Source: Chara braunii
Taxonomy: Eukaryota > Streptophyta > Charophyceae > Charales > Characeae
Assembly (NCBI GenBank): GCA_003427395.1
Contig: BFEA01000959.1
Span: 159,602-220,739 of the forward strand
Direction of reading: 5' to 3'
DNA length: 61,138 nucleotides
In this document: piece by piece, positions 1 through 11,197 of the stretch
Layout: each line of letters begins with the position of its first letter
Position numbering within the stretch: position 1 is the stretch's first letter
Notes under the pieces: model-generated
Told to the model about the DNA's origin: nothing
What the model saw: the letters and a program-made list of their open reading frames with translations, nothing else
Databases searched by the model: none
Position numbers and translations under genes: made by a program

Positions 1-47
1 GTGTGTGTGAGAGAGAGAGAGAGACGATCCAACCTCGCGGCTCGCGC

Positions 48-237
48 CATGCTACTTCCATCGATAGGATGAGCAACATCCAATGAATCTTCGGGTAGAA
101 CATGGAAATATACACTACCTGGTTGAATATGGCCGAACGCATCATGCCACTTCCATCGATAGGATGAGCAAAATCGTATGACTCTTCCCCAAGAACATGG
201 AAATATTCACTACCTGCTTGAACATAGCCGACAAAAC
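48..237. repeat. Two-copy tandem repeat, period about 95 bp
   Basis: Two diverged copies begin at 48 and 143 with the same words (catgc, acttccatcgataggatgag, aacatggaaatat). Nothing in them supports a protein. A short (GT)/(GA) tract precedes them at 1-24. Confidence 0.85.
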
Positions 238-2602
238 CGTAGCCAAAAAAGAGCCCGTGCATAAAGTTGCGCCGACACCAACCCCCCCCACCGCGCGGCG
301 CAAAAAAAAAAAGGTACCCAAAAAAGAGCCCGCTGGCCACCCGCAGGCAACCCGACTCGACCCCCTGGCCTCACCGAACCGGCACGCAGTCCGCCCTTGG
401 GCCTGCCACGAGTCCCACACCAGGGAACTGGGTCTCGTGGTGGACCGTCACGCGAGACCCGCGTTTTCCTTCATATGTATAGAGAAAAGGAAACACTCTG
501 TCAGACAAACTCTGTTAGACATCCCACGGGAAAGATGTGATACGCTCAGTTGGGCGATGTATGGGGAGCCAAGGATCCGCAAAGTGATGAAAAGGACTCG
601 AATGGACAATGCAGTGTCGGCAAAACATCAACAAGCAATGTACATCCAGATATATATGAAAATAGCACACTGTAGCGCAACGAAAGACTCAAAGAAATGA
701 CCTGACCTGTCAGATACCAACGCGACACCCCATCATACACCACACATGTGAGAGAGAGAGGAGGGACCGCATACATAGACGGAAGGTCCGTCCTTGATCA
801 CGCACATAGGGAGATACCACGGATGAGGAGATGGGGGGCAGAGACAAGACGAAGATGGAGATGAGGGAGAAGGCCAAGATCGCGATAGCGAAGTCCAAAA
901 ATAGTCTCCCTGCCAAATGTCCAATCAATGTCTGCCACAAAATGTTGAATCGGATCCTGGGCCTCATGCTCGATGTAACCTCTGCCTGTAATCTCTCTCT
1001 CTCTCTCTCTCTCTCTGAAAGAAGAAGAAGAAGGAGGGAGAAGAGATAGAGGGCGAGATGAAGAAGAAGAAGATGTCGTCCTTCTTGCTGTCTCACCTGC
1101 AGGTAACTGCCGCCGTGTACTGACTGCATGGTGTTCCTGTGCAGGTCGCTGGCGCAGAGCCCAGCTATGGCGCCCAGGTAAGTACCGCCGCTGCAGGTAT
1201 GACCTCCGCCTCCTTTGCTCTACCTACACCTCTACCTGTAACGCAGCACTGTGTCGTGCTGCTCCAGTAGCGTGTTGCCCAAGAAGTGAGGTACTCGGAC
1301 TGTGTGTCTGCCCAGGCGTGGCCCAGCTACAAGTAGCACTGGGCCTCGCGGGTGTGTCCCTCCGTGTGCCTCTGGTCTTCGGCCCTGCTGATGCAGCAGG
1401 GAAGTCCGCAACTGGACGAAAACAGACCTGGCCCAACAGGGCCTGCCTATGTCCGTACCAGGCCAAAAACGTGGCCTTTGTGCTGCCTCAAATCGAAACC
1501 TGCGCCCTAAGGCTGGTAGCGGGCCTCCAGGGCATGTGTCTGAGGGGCATGCGGCCTGCCCCCCCCCAGCAACCGTCGGCCCCCCAAAATGGGGGCCGTG
1601 TGCAGGCTCAGCATGTAACAGATATGAGACTTCAGTCTTAGATACTTTGTCTCCTTTTTCAGGAAGTGTGCAATGAATTGCAGTATTATGCGGGCTGTAC
1701 ACTACTTCGATCTGTTTTGGCTGGTTTTGAGCTCTCCGGGACTTATCCCGTGACCTGTACCGTGGTTGTGTTTTTCTTTGTATGTGTGAGCCTTAGTGGG
1801 CTCGATCCCTAGGTCTGAGTGTGAGAGTCTCTGTAGGGTAGTCATAGAACCACTGGGCCTATCTGTTTTGTCCGTTTCTGCCCTTCAGTTGTAGGTCGTT
1901 TCTGTCCTTCCCTTTTGCCAATTTTACGTCTTCGGTTGTAGGCTATAGGCTGTCGTTCATAGGCTGTAGGCTGTCGAGTGAGGGAAAACAGCAGTCTACA
2001 AAAGTGCTGAGGGCAACGAAAAACGTGTTCTGTCTCGTCATTTTTTTTCCGCGGAAGTGCTGCTGGAGGTTGCGTGGGGAGTGCAGCGCTATTTTGCTAG
2101 CGCAGGTCACCTTCCTTGTGGTGATGACTGGCGGCCATAGCTGGGAGAGCCAGCATCAGCGGTAGCAGCGCTGGGCATCAGGCCCTGAGCGCCGTAAGAT
2201 GCTTCTTCTTACCTGTGCTGTTGGGGATAGGCAGGGTCGCCAATGAGACCCTCCTTGCAAGTGTTTGTCGAACTGGCAGCCATCTCCTTCTTCTTCAAGT
2301 TAGAGTTCTTCTTCTACATCCAGGGAGCTACCCTCCCCTGTTGAGCGGACCCTTCATCTGCAGTGGGCATCGAATTTGGACTGCTGAGTGACGCGTCGGG
2401 TTCAGCTGGGTTGGTGGCGATTGATGGGCTTGATAGGTTGGCTGCAGGCCTGCGCCATAGCTGTGAGCTTGAGGTTGGGAGGAAGACGAAGTCTCCCTTG
2501 ATGAAGCTCTGTAAATAGTTTGTTCGTGGATGTTGATAACGTGGTTGGGATCCTGGGAATTTTGGTGCTGCTGATTAAACTTGAGATAGACGGTTTAATT
2601 AG
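238..2602. other. No supportable gene; low-complexity pieces
   Basis: The stretch holds a (CT)n microsatellite near 991-1016, GAA-rich DNA around 1017-1075, and G+C-rich DNA at 1140-1620. Open frames here overlap one another on both strands and show no recognisable domain. I see no RNA gene. Confidence 0.5.
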
Positions 2603-2603
2603 A

Positions 2604-2814
2604 ATTGATTAATTTCAATTCTTTTTTTTTTTTTTTTTTTACCGTTCGTTTCAAAAGAATCTATTCGAACAGAGCGTTCCTTTGTTTTTTGGGAAAATTT
2701 TGGACCCTTTCTCGATTTATGCGTGTCATCCTTGCGCAGGGGCCATGCTAATCTTCATTCTCTGCATCGTTCCAATTTTAACAGATGCCCCGAAGGACAA
2801 TTGATTTCAATTCT
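2604..2814 (-). mobile_element. U6 snRNA retrocopy with poly(A) tail and TSD
   Basis: On the minus strand U6 snRNA starts at 2798 (gtccttcgggg) and runs to about 2694 (ggtccaaaatttt). It includes the conserved ggcccctgcgcaaggatgac segment. It then continues into about 50 nt of non-U6 sequence and a 19-nt A tail (T run at 2622-2640 on the plus strand). The 11-bp word atttcaattct flanks the insertion at 2612-2622 and 2804-2814; the first copy shares one base with the T run. Tail plus TSD is the mark of LINE-type target-primed retrotransposition. The extra 3' sequence suggests a chimeric transcript. A 4-nt insertion after gcagagaa would disturb U6 pairing, so this is a retropseudogene. Confidence 0.85.
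2694..2798 (-). pseudogene. U6 snRNA pseudogene
   Basis: This is U6 over its whole length, with the 5' stem-loop, the central region and the 3' end ggtccaaaatttt. Differences from ordinary plant U6 include ggcatctg in place of gacatccg and a 4-nt insertion just before gaagattagc. It sits in a retrotransposed unit and I see no Pol III upstream elements at the expected distance, so it is unlikely to be expressed. Confidence 0.85.
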
Positions 2815-4311
2815 AATTTTGGTTTTGTGAGCTTCCGCTGAGCATTCTCCTCATCTGGTGTGGTGTGGATTTCTCTCTCCAAGTCTGCTTGTCATTGCAT
2901 GAGTATGGGAACGTGTGAATGCCATGCTGGATTCGTTTTTAATCAGGCACATAAACAACAAGTGCACCTGTCAATGGTGGAACGCGTCACTGTCCAGAGG
3001 GCAGTTAATATTCAGCAAATTGTCTGAATGTCTGCAACTGACTTGGTGCTCCTCTGAATTTGCAATGCGTCCTTGATGGAACGCGTCACTGTGCAGAGGA
3101 CGGTTAATTTACTGATACTGACAATTTGCAGAAGGTTAATCTACTAAAAGGGCCTTTACCCGATATAGGCCTCAGGCCTTGTAAAGGTAAAGCAGCACGG
3201 GCCTTGTAAGGATTGTGAAAAGGTATCTCGCCAGGGCTCAGAAACGTGAANGCAGGTCAAAGGTCAACTTCTCTGTCAACAGGCACATCTAAATCTAAGG
3301 CAAAGGGCATTGTCAAANGACTTACCTGTTCACCAGGAGATGTGTATGTCATGTCTGTCCGGGTAAGAGTGTGTCTGTACGTGCAGGCAGTGTACCTGTT
3401 CGTGCAAAGGAAAGTGTCTGTTCAAGCAGTAACTGTGTCTGTTCGTTTAGAGTTGTGCCTGTCCAAAGGTAAAGTCAATAGGCACAGTCCCAGTTCTGGT
3501 ATAAGTCAAGGGGTCAGTCCAGATCCAGACTTTGAAGTCCGAATCCAGGCCGAAAGGCCTCAGCAGCAGTTGAATTTCATTGGGACTGTACTGGGACACA
3601 TGCAATGCAGGGTCTGGGACAAAAGGAAGACTGAACTGAACCAATGCAGACCCAGCGAGGAATGACCAGCACTATAAAGGGAGCTGCCTGCCTCATTCCT
3701 CGCCAGATCTCCACTGGCTGTAATGCGTGGAAGTGCTGGTGCACTTGTGCGCTGAGTCAGGAGGAACAGCGCTGGAGGTAGAAGATGCGCTGAAGGAGGG
3801 AGGAAGAAGCCTGTACGCTGGAAGTGATGCAGCCATAGCTGCCCAGCGAGTTAGCATTAGTAATAGAGGGTTAGTATGTAGCTATGAGTAGTATCCAGAG
3901 TAGATCCTCATGAGTGAAGAGTGTGTATGCAGCGTAGGAGGAAGGACTGAGGCTGAGAGTGTTCATTCAAGGTTCGGCTATGGAAGATACTTACCTGGGT
4001 TGGATGTGACCTGCAGAGGTGGCGCTGATGAGTAGTGACCACATTGATGACTTGGAGACTATCTGCAAGAGTAGCGCTGATTCACTGGAAGTCATATTGA
4101 TGAGTTGACAAGAGATTGGTGTTGCGCTGATGGGCGCTGGACTCAGGGAACTTTGAAGCACTTTGTATTCATATTTCTGATAATATAAGCTGTGAAACTC
4201 GGTCCCCTTCTTCTCTACCTTTGTCTATGGTTGAGACTATTGATCACTGCGTGTGAAGATGATGCATGACATGTACACATTTGCGTGACATGGGCCCCAG
4301 GACCCATGCAT
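2815..4311. other. No supportable gene
   Basis: The sequence is mostly unique, with short repeated phrases such as ggaacgcgtcactgt (near 2979 and 3079) and isolated N bases at 3251 and 3317. If SYS1 has introns like its plant relatives, its earlier exons should lie in this direction. I could not find its N-terminal WDP motif here. Confidence 0.4.
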
Positions 4312-4428
4312 CTACCGACAATGCGTCTTTATGGTGCTTCTGAACAGAATTGCAGAAGGTTAATCTACCGACAATGCGTCTTTATGGTGCTTCTGTACAG
4401 AATTGCAGAAGGTTAATCTACCGACAAT
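4312..4428. repeat. 53-bp tandem repeat, just over two copies
   Basis: Units start at 4312, 4365 and 4418, each with ctaccgacaat. The first two continue with gcgtctttatggtgcttct and gcagaaggttaat. A fragment of the same phrase occurs near 3130. Confidence 0.9.
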
Positions 4429-4605
4429 CTTGGCCGTAAATTGTATGTGGTAAAAATGCGAAGAGGGCCGCTAGCCCTTCTCTGCCAACCTGTTTTGATG
4501 TCTGCCGCTGTGTTATTGCTTATATGATGCGGTGAATGAGGGCTTTGGGAGATTATATTCTGAGTGGATGAGCCGCTTTGTTGTATCCTGTTGTGGTGGT
4601 TGCAG

Positions 4606-4867
4606 GGCTGGTTATCTGGTCCTTTTGGTTGAAAGAGCCAAGAAGTGTCTAGACTTCACAGCAACGATGTACATTATTCATATCTTCTTCTGCTTGCTGT
4701 ATGCAGGCTGGCCATCGACCTTCTCCTGGTGGGTGGTCAATGGGATTGGCTTAGCGATTATGGCTGTTTTGGGGGAATGGCTCTGTATGCAGAAGGAGCT
4801 CAGGGATATACCCATTCGAGGGGGTCGTGGTGCTGCTACAAGCTCGGCAAGGGCTCTGCCTCTTTAG
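4606..4867 (+). CDS. SYS1: SYS1 Golgi trafficking protein, terminal coding exon
   Basis: SYS1 is a small four-helix membrane protein of the Golgi that helps bring ARL-family GTPases to the trans-Golgi. The exon encodes about 86 residues. They include LVERAKKCLDF, then a hydrophobic helix (MYIIHIFFCLLYAGWP), FSWWVVNG, a second helix, and GEWLCMQKELRDIPI, ending with a short G/A/R-rich tail and TAG at 4865-4867. This matches the C-terminal half of plant SYS1 closely. The exon start is set by the acceptor ggttgcag at 4598-4605; the first base finishes a split codon and the frame continues as AGYLVLLVER. The N-terminal half (about 70 residues with a WDP motif) was not found upstream in the window. 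The gene may therefore be split by a long intron. A retro-derived fragment is the alternative, but the clean acceptor argues against it. Confidence 0.85.
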
Positions 4868-5035
4868 TATTTTTCACTTGCTTGTCTTGATGGTTTTCCT
4901 TTCCCATTGACACGCCCCCACACATGCTTGCATGTGCTGATTACACATGCTTAATCCAGAGCAAGGAGCTCTGTTTGTGTTGTGTGTGCATGCGTGCAGT
5001 GGGACAATGATGTGTGTGTGTTGTAGGAAGCACAG

Positions 5036-5040
<5 letters not shown>

Positions 5041-5090
<50 letters not shown>
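5041..5090. repeat. (GA)n microsatellite
   Basis: About 25 uninterrupted GA units. It produces spurious RERE/SLSL reading frames on the two strands. Confidence 0.95.
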
Positions 5091-5091
<1 letters not shown>

Positions 5092-5608
5092 CTTGGGAGA
5101 GGATTGACCTGGAGAACCCATGCGGTGGTATCTAGGTTTTGATGTGTGGCAACATTCTGCCACTGTAGTTCAATTGCAATTTCTGTGATGTGGTCTGATG
5201 TGGTTGGGGTATGAGTTTGCGACCTACAAATCAGGGCGAAGCGCTGTTCGTGAACATTTGACGGGCTTGTAGAAGGGGTGTGAAGCGACTCTCAATCGTG
5301 TGCGTAGTCAACGTAAAGTTCAGCGAGCTGTGGTCTGCTGGTGTTCCTTGTCTTCCAGAGAAGCACGCTAGGTGAGGTGAAGAGGGAGGGCCAGGTGGAG
5401 AGGGAGCATTCTAGGACCGGTCATTCTGTGATGACTACATGCTTGGCTGGAGAATATGGTTTTGATGACTTGCGTGGAACCAAGGAGAACGGAAGGAACA
5501 TGGATACGTTCTGGGAAGAGACTCGGAACATTGGTACATTCTGAATCTTCGACAGATTCACAGTCTGTTGCTTTTAAGTTTTATCCAGTCGCCCACGCTC
5601 CCGAAAGA

Positions 5609-5690
5609 ATTCAGCCCCCTACAGGATTTGAACCTGTGACAGAGACTACATAAAGCGATGCGGCTGTTGCTTCCGACTGCGATGAATGAA
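5609..5690 (-). other. tRNA-like remnant (possible SINE head)
   Basis: On the minus strand there is an intact T-arm, CAGG TTCAAAT CCTG, which also serves as a B box. About 45 nt upstream is an A-box-like cgcagtcgg. The acceptor strands do not pair and no anticodon arm folds, so it is not a working tRNA. A tRNA-derived SINE head or a decayed organellar tRNA would both fit. Confidence 0.4.
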
Positions 5691-6418
5691 TGCCCTTGTA
5701 CGATCTTGCTGCGCAGCATATTTGGTAAGTGGCAGCTTGTTTTGGATTGGGGATTGGGTGTTATCCCGGGGAGTTGTTTATTAATTCTAAAAAGTTGGCT
5801 CTCATATGTCCATGCTGGTCTGTTTTTTGTATGTGGTTCTGAATAACGAGTGAAACTGCACCCTGCAGAAAAACGTACGAAAATGTACAAATTACAAAGT
5901 GGTCGAAGGCGGCGGAGCGGCACTAGCAGTTGATTTCTTGGATCGAAGGCGATGGAGTGCCTGGTTCAGTTGACAGTGGTCTTTTATGTTGGTGTATGAA
6001 GAAGAGGGCACTAGCAGTTCCCAGTTCCTCCCTCATTCAGAGATTCTGCTTTTGCAGTATTACTATTTGGCGATTGCAAGGTGGTTTTGAATTCTCTTTT
6101 TCTCTAAGTTTTTCACCCTTTTGTCTTTCAGTTTTGGTTTGCTGATTGCAAGTTGATTTCTTGGATCGGCTGGCTCCTAGCAGAATGCGGCTCGCTGTCT
6201 GCACTATTTAATTGGTAAGCTCTGCGTCTGCACTCTTCGCTATTTTCATTATTCGTTATTTTGGTGTTTGTCGTGTGCAATGTCGTCTTTTCATTTCCTC
6301 TCAAATTGTTGCAACTCGTGTTTGCGGTTGTGCTCAGTCGTCTTCTGGCGATTACTCTTTTCCTCGCCCGTCTCGTTTTCCACTGCGTTTCCTTTTTTGC
6401 CCGGTGTTCTTTCGTCGC

Positions 6419-6715
6419 TTATTCCTACTCGCCTGTTTTGTTCCACTGCTGTTCCTCCTCACCTGTTAAGTTCCACACCTATTCCTCCTCACCTGTTTCG
6501 TTCCACTGCTATTCCTCCTCACCTGTTTCGTTCCACTGCTATTCCTCCTCACCTATTCCTCCTCACTTGTTTCGTTCCACTGCTATTCCTCCTCACCTGT
6601 TTCGTTCCACTGCTATTCCTCCTCACCTATTCCTCCTCACCTATTCCTCCTCACCTGTTTCGTTCCACTGCTATTCCTCCTCACCTATTCCTCCTCACCT
6701 GTTTCGTTCCACTGG
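6419..6715. repeat. Minisatellite built on tattcctcctcacct
   Basis: About ten 30-bp units of the form (tattcctcctcacct + gtttcgttccactgc), with some units reduced to the 15-bp first half. The array reads as SSPVSFHC-type peptides in all forward frames. That is a by-product of the period being a multiple of three. Confidence 0.9.
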
Positions 6716-7419
6716 TATCGACAAAGCAGGTAGTCTTCGATTGACAACTAAATGTCATGGAAGGCGCTTCGTTGTCACACACGTGTCTCTTGTGTACGGG
6801 CTGCGTGGGCTGAATGAACGACCATTGCGCGATGAACTCGGAAGTTTTGGAATATCCTGGCGGATCCAAGTAATTGATCAGCGATCAGCGATCGCAATCT
6901 TGCACTTGAAACAAGATTGAAGATGCTGATCGGACATGAAGATGCAGTCTTCTCTGTCCTGTGTACTATCTACTATATGGAATCTACTACGTAGTACGGG
7001 GCCACTACAGGCGGTATATCGAATCTATGTAGTATGGGATGAGAATTCATTGCTAGTGAGAACTGTGTTGTGTTTCATCAGTTTGAATTGCTAGAGTTGA
7101 CATGAGTTTAGGACTGTAGATTACGTGGCGGGAGATTAATTTTACGCATTTTACACTCTTTACGCTCTTCTGGATTTTACAAAGTGGAGCAGTGGTGGTG
7201 CTTTCTGTGGCAGAGTACCCTTTGCAAGGTGGATATTTTCTTTTTCTTGGAACTTAAAACCCTTTGCATCTGTGCTAGGGTTGAGCGGGCCTGGTACACA
7301 ATTTATTTGAACCTGACGTTTCAAAAAGAACCGAAAGTCAACACATTTCTTCCAATTGCTGTTGATGTTCCTTGGCCTTTGCGGTCCAAATTTGAGATTA
7401 TTCATTTTGTGAAAAGAAA
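6716..7419. other. No supportable gene
   Basis: Unique sequence without a recognised domain or RNA. Confidence 0.4.
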
Positions 7420-7503
7420 GGTTTTGCACGTGTCCTGAATGGTTTTGCACTTGTCCTGAATGGTTTTGCACTTGTCCTGAATGGTTTTGCACTTGTCCTG
7501 AAT
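7420..7503. repeat. 21-bp tandem repeat, four copies
   Basis: Four copies of ggttttgcac(t/g)tgtcctgaat are set head to tail at 7420, 7441, 7462 and 7483. Only one base varies between the first copy and the others. Confidence 0.95.
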
Positions 7504-7608
7504 GCTCTGCTGTTGTCATCATTTCTGAATTTCTGAAGTGGTCCACTGTCCCAAGTCTGTGAAAGCTTTTGTAGCGATTTTTATTCATTTTGTGCATTTT
7601 TGGTTCTC

Positions 7609-7610
<2 letters not shown>

Positions 7611-7643
<33 letters not shown>

Positions 7644-7746
7644 ACAGACAGACAGACAGACACGTCCGTGAGAGAGAGAGAGAGACTCACGTCCCTGAGA
7701 GAGAGAGAGACCCGCATCCCAGAGAGAGAGAGAGAGAGAGAGAGAG
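7611..7746. repeat. Compound (GA)n/(CAGA)n microsatellite
   Basis: Several GA runs are separated by gacagacaga and cgtccctgaga interruptions. Confidence 0.9.
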
Positions 7747-8596
7747 ATTCACATCCCTGATGAATGGTTGGGCAAGGTCGTGAATGTGAAGACGTTTGCA
7801 CTGGTGTAGCAGCCATGATGTGCTTCAGTCATCACTTTTGAATTTCTGAAGTGGTAGTCATGACAATTCTGTGAAAGCTTTTGCAGCGATATTTATTCAT
7901 TTTGTGCATTTTTGCGCTGATGTAGGCAGCCGTGATGTGCTTCATTTGTTGCATCTTCTGTGTTTGATTTCTTCTCGCAGCTGTGACGGCAGTGCTTTGT
8001 AGTGAGCTGTCTATTTCTTGTAGGCTGACTTTCGGAGGTTATCTGTGATAGTCGGCTGGCTTCCAGATGTTATCTGTGCTAATGGTTTCCCCCCATTCCC
8101 TCTTCCTGATGTGTTACTCTCTCATTTTGCGTTATAAGCTTATAATGGTATAAGCTGTTTGTGGCCACTGTGCTGACTGTGTTTCATGGTTCAGGTAGTT
8201 GCCACTAAGGTCAGCATGGCGCACTCGAACCTTCTGGTTCTTCTGGGATTCTTTAACGTGAACCTCGCGTAGTTTCTGGACTGTCTTTTTGAAGTCTCGT
8301 CTGATAGCGCAAGTGTAGTTCACAACGGTGGAGTTCACACATGCGCATGACACATGGATAATAATTGGTCTGTTGGTGTCTTTGACATGAACCTGGCTTA
8401 CTTTCTTGCCAAAGCGTGACTCGCGCGTTGAGAATGTCTCAGAGCTGGCATGTCTGACTCAGGTTGTAAACGGTTGTTTAAGGAGATGCTTCTCTGTTTC
8501 CTTTTTGTTATTGTCGAGTTTTGCCGGAGAGGGGCATTACTAGCAGGAGATGAGCAAGCAATGCAAATTCTCAAGCAGATGTAGCAGCATCATACG
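7747..8596. other. No supportable gene
   Basis: Unique sequence. The phrase tttctgaagtggt with aattctgtgaaagcttttg (about 7842-7880) repeats one near 7530-7575, so part of this stretch is an old duplication across the GA tract. Confidence 0.4.
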
Positions 8597-8748
8597 TAAA
8601 CCACCAGTATTTACTAAAGTTGTGCCCGTTGACAACAGGAAACGTACGGGCCACTACAGGAGCGCCCAAATTCATCCGACTAGAATGTTTCTAGCACTTT
8701 CTTCTCTATTTTTTTCCGCCGATCGCTGGGCCAAGCACTGGTGGTTTA
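8597..8748. mobile_element. Small inverted-repeat element, CCACCAGTA family, copy 1
   Basis: The left end is taaaccaccagtattta and the right end is its approximate reverse complement (gcactggtggttta). The interior, including caggagcgcccaaattcatc, closely matches the element at 50725-50882. Length (about 150 bp) and absence of coding capacity fit a MITE. A second terminus (gaccaccagtacttg) abuts it on the right, so copies may be nested or dimeric. Confidence 0.75.
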
Positions 8749-10160
8749 GACCACCAGTACTTGCCCAAACTGTGAACGTGCACGTGTCAGGACGGGCTGG
8801 GACTAACGGGCCTGCAGCGCATGGACAAACTGATTCGACGCAGCATTCTAGCAACTGTACTGTTCATCCAAATTGCATCGACGAGTACCAGCCCTTGCCC
8901 GGTCGGGAGAGGGCTGGTATTGTGACCGGGGGGAGGGTGTGCACGATTCTGAGTACCCCCTTTTTGTGTGATTTTCAATTCTGAGCAACTGTTCATGCTG
9001 GGCAGCCCCCCATTTGGGGGAGGGCTGTTGTTGGTTTTCGGTTCGTAGTACTTCATAGTACTTCGTACGCATAGGCTTTTAACTTCTAAGTGCCTAAAGT
9101 AGTACTTCGTCATAATGATAATAATGAATCCCCTTAGGCCCGGATGCCGTGACACTCGCGCAATCTGGATGTGGAACCTCCATCCGTGAACAATGTGTGG
9201 GCAGAAGTCCACAGTTGTTAAACTGCAATGACGATGGCATGCATCTGGATGCGGAAGCTGCATCCATGCGACTTTGTATGGTAGCTTATGTTTTTGAGAT
9301 CCTATACAGATGATTTGTGTGCACCCTTAAATACAAGGCTGGAGCCTGGAGTACTTCAATGGCCTGCTTAGGCCTGAAATGCAGAACTGCACAGGGCTAG
9401 TGCAAGGGTTTTGGAACCGCATTGCGAGCGGTTCTCTCATCTATCGAAGTACGAATGATGACCGGATAGAGTGTAAAGGATTGAATTCTTAGAAGTTCTC
9501 AAGAGGTAACCAAGCAAGACATTGGCCATGGGAGGTTTTCGTCGACAAACTACAATTTTTGGAGTGGCAAGGCCTTGCCATGACACCCTCCACTTCCACG
9601 TCATCTAGATTTGCTAATGGGGGTGTGGGAAACAGAGAAAGAAACACCAGCGCGGACGCCTGCCTTTCGCATGCCGATGCAGGGCTAGGGGGCACTTAAT
9701 AATGAAATACAATGAGCTCCCATGTTTGATCTCCTGGACCCTGTTGCAATTTTTTGCTAAAGGACCAGTACATGCCTGCTATTGGTCGCGGGGCCCTTTC
9801 TGAGGCTGCCCGCCGCCGATTCATTTTATCTACGGTGCTCTGCAACCTAAATTTTAGGAGAGGCTCAAAACAGGTTCTGCAGCTGCCTGGGGCCCTGTAC
9901 TGGTGGTTTAACAGACTCTGACACTACCATCCAGGTCAGAATATCGGACACACCTGCTCGTTGTGTACAATTGACGCAATCAATATCTCTGAAATTTGTG
10001 AGTGTGGCCGATCTCAAGGCAAGGCCGTTTCCAGTCTGTGCGAACATGAAAGAGCAGGAACACAGCGCTCTGAGTGCATTGCCCACCGAGGAAATCTGAA
10101 CAAGCATCAGATGGCAAGTGCGGGCAATGAAGGTCTAAGAATTGTGGGAGAGCAGCTCAC
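8749..10160. other. Mostly unique; one more CCACCAGTA-family terminus
   Basis: A lone terminus, tactggtggttta, lies near 9898-9911. No gene or RNA is supportable. The short G/C runs at 8920-9025 (ggggggaggg, gggagggc) are not coding. Confidence 0.4.
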
Positions 10161-10167
10161 CTCTCTC

Positions 10168-10234
<67 letters not shown>
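10161..10234. repeat. (CT)n microsatellite running into assembly gap
   Basis: Dinucleotide CT runs up to the first N. The (CA)n at the far side of the gap shows that the assembly broke in low-complexity DNA. Confidence 0.95.
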
Positions 10235-11138
10235 NNNNNNNNNNNNNNNNNNNNNNNNNNNNNNNNNNNNNNNNNNNNNNNNNNNNNNNNNNNNNNNNNN
10301 NNNNNNNNNNNNNNNNNNNNNNNNNNNNNNNNNNNNNNNNNNNNNNNNNNNNNNNNNNNNNNNNNNNNNNNNNNNNNNNNNNNNNNNNNNNNNNNNNNNN
10401 NNNNNNNNNNNNNNNNNNNNNNNNNNNNNNNNNNNNNNNNNNNNNNNNNNNNNNNNNNNNNNNNNNNNNNNNNNNNNNNNNNNNNNNNNNNNNNNNNNNN
10501 NNNNNNNNNNNNNNNNNNNNNNNNNNNNNNNNNNNNNNNNNNNNNNNNNNNNNNNNNNNNNNNNNNNNNNNNNNNNNNNNNNNNNNNNNNNNNNNNNNNN
10601 NNNNNNNNNNNNNNNNNNNNNNNNNNNNNNNNNNNNNNNNNNNNNNNNNNNNNNNNNNNNNNNNNNNNNNNNNNNNNNNNNNNNNNNNNNNNNNNNNNNN
10701 NNNNNNNNNNNNNNNNNNNNNNNNNNNNNNNNNNNNNNNNNNNNNNNNNNNNNNNNNNNNNNNNNNNNNNNNNNNNNNNNNNNNNNNNNNNNNNNNNNNN
10801 NNNNNNNNNNNNNNNNNNNNNNNNNNNNNNNNNNNNNNNNNNNNNNNNNNNNNNNNNNNNNNNNNNNNNNNNNNNNNNNNNNNNNNNNNNNNNNNNNNNN
10901 NNNNNNNNNNNNNNNNNNNNNNNNNNNNNNNNNNNNNNNNNNNNNNNNNNNNNNNNNNNNNNNNNNNNNNNNNNNNNNNNNNNNNNNNNNNNNNNNNNNN
11001 NNNNNNNNNNNNNNNNNNNNNNNNNNNNNNNNNNNNNNNNNNNNNNNNNNNNNNNNNNNNNNNNNNNNNNNNNNNNNNNNNNNNNNNNNNNNNNNNNNNN
11101 NNNNNNNNNNNNNNNNNNNNNNNNNNNNNNNNNNNNNN
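10235..11138. other. Assembly gap (904 N)
   Basis: Run of N. Reading frames that span it are meaningless. Confidence 1.

Positions 11139-11194
<56 letters not shown>
11139..11194. repeat. (CA)n microsatellite
   Basis: 28 CA units directly after the gap. Confidence 0.95.

Positions 11195-11197
<3 letters not shown>

Larger units (their letters stand above)
4868..6418. other. Downstream of SYS1; (GA)n and tRNA-like piece
   Basis: A (GA)n tract lies at 5041-5090. No poly(A) signal of SYS1 is certain. A tRNA-like remnant (5609-5690) is listed separately. I see no other gene. Confidence 0.5.

Noticed and set aside
1663-1812. Possible exon after a good cttttttcag-like acceptor (reads EVCNELQYYAGCTLLRSVL)
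   Set aside because: The composition is plausible, but I recognise no family, find no donor and see no partner exon. It does not match the missing part of SYS1.
4020-4140. gctgatgagtag, hammerhead-like core word
   Set aside because: No GAAA strand and no stems that pair around it.
6261-6744. Serine-rich frames of 158 and 219 codons
   Set aside because: Most of their length is the 30-bp minisatellite read in different frames.
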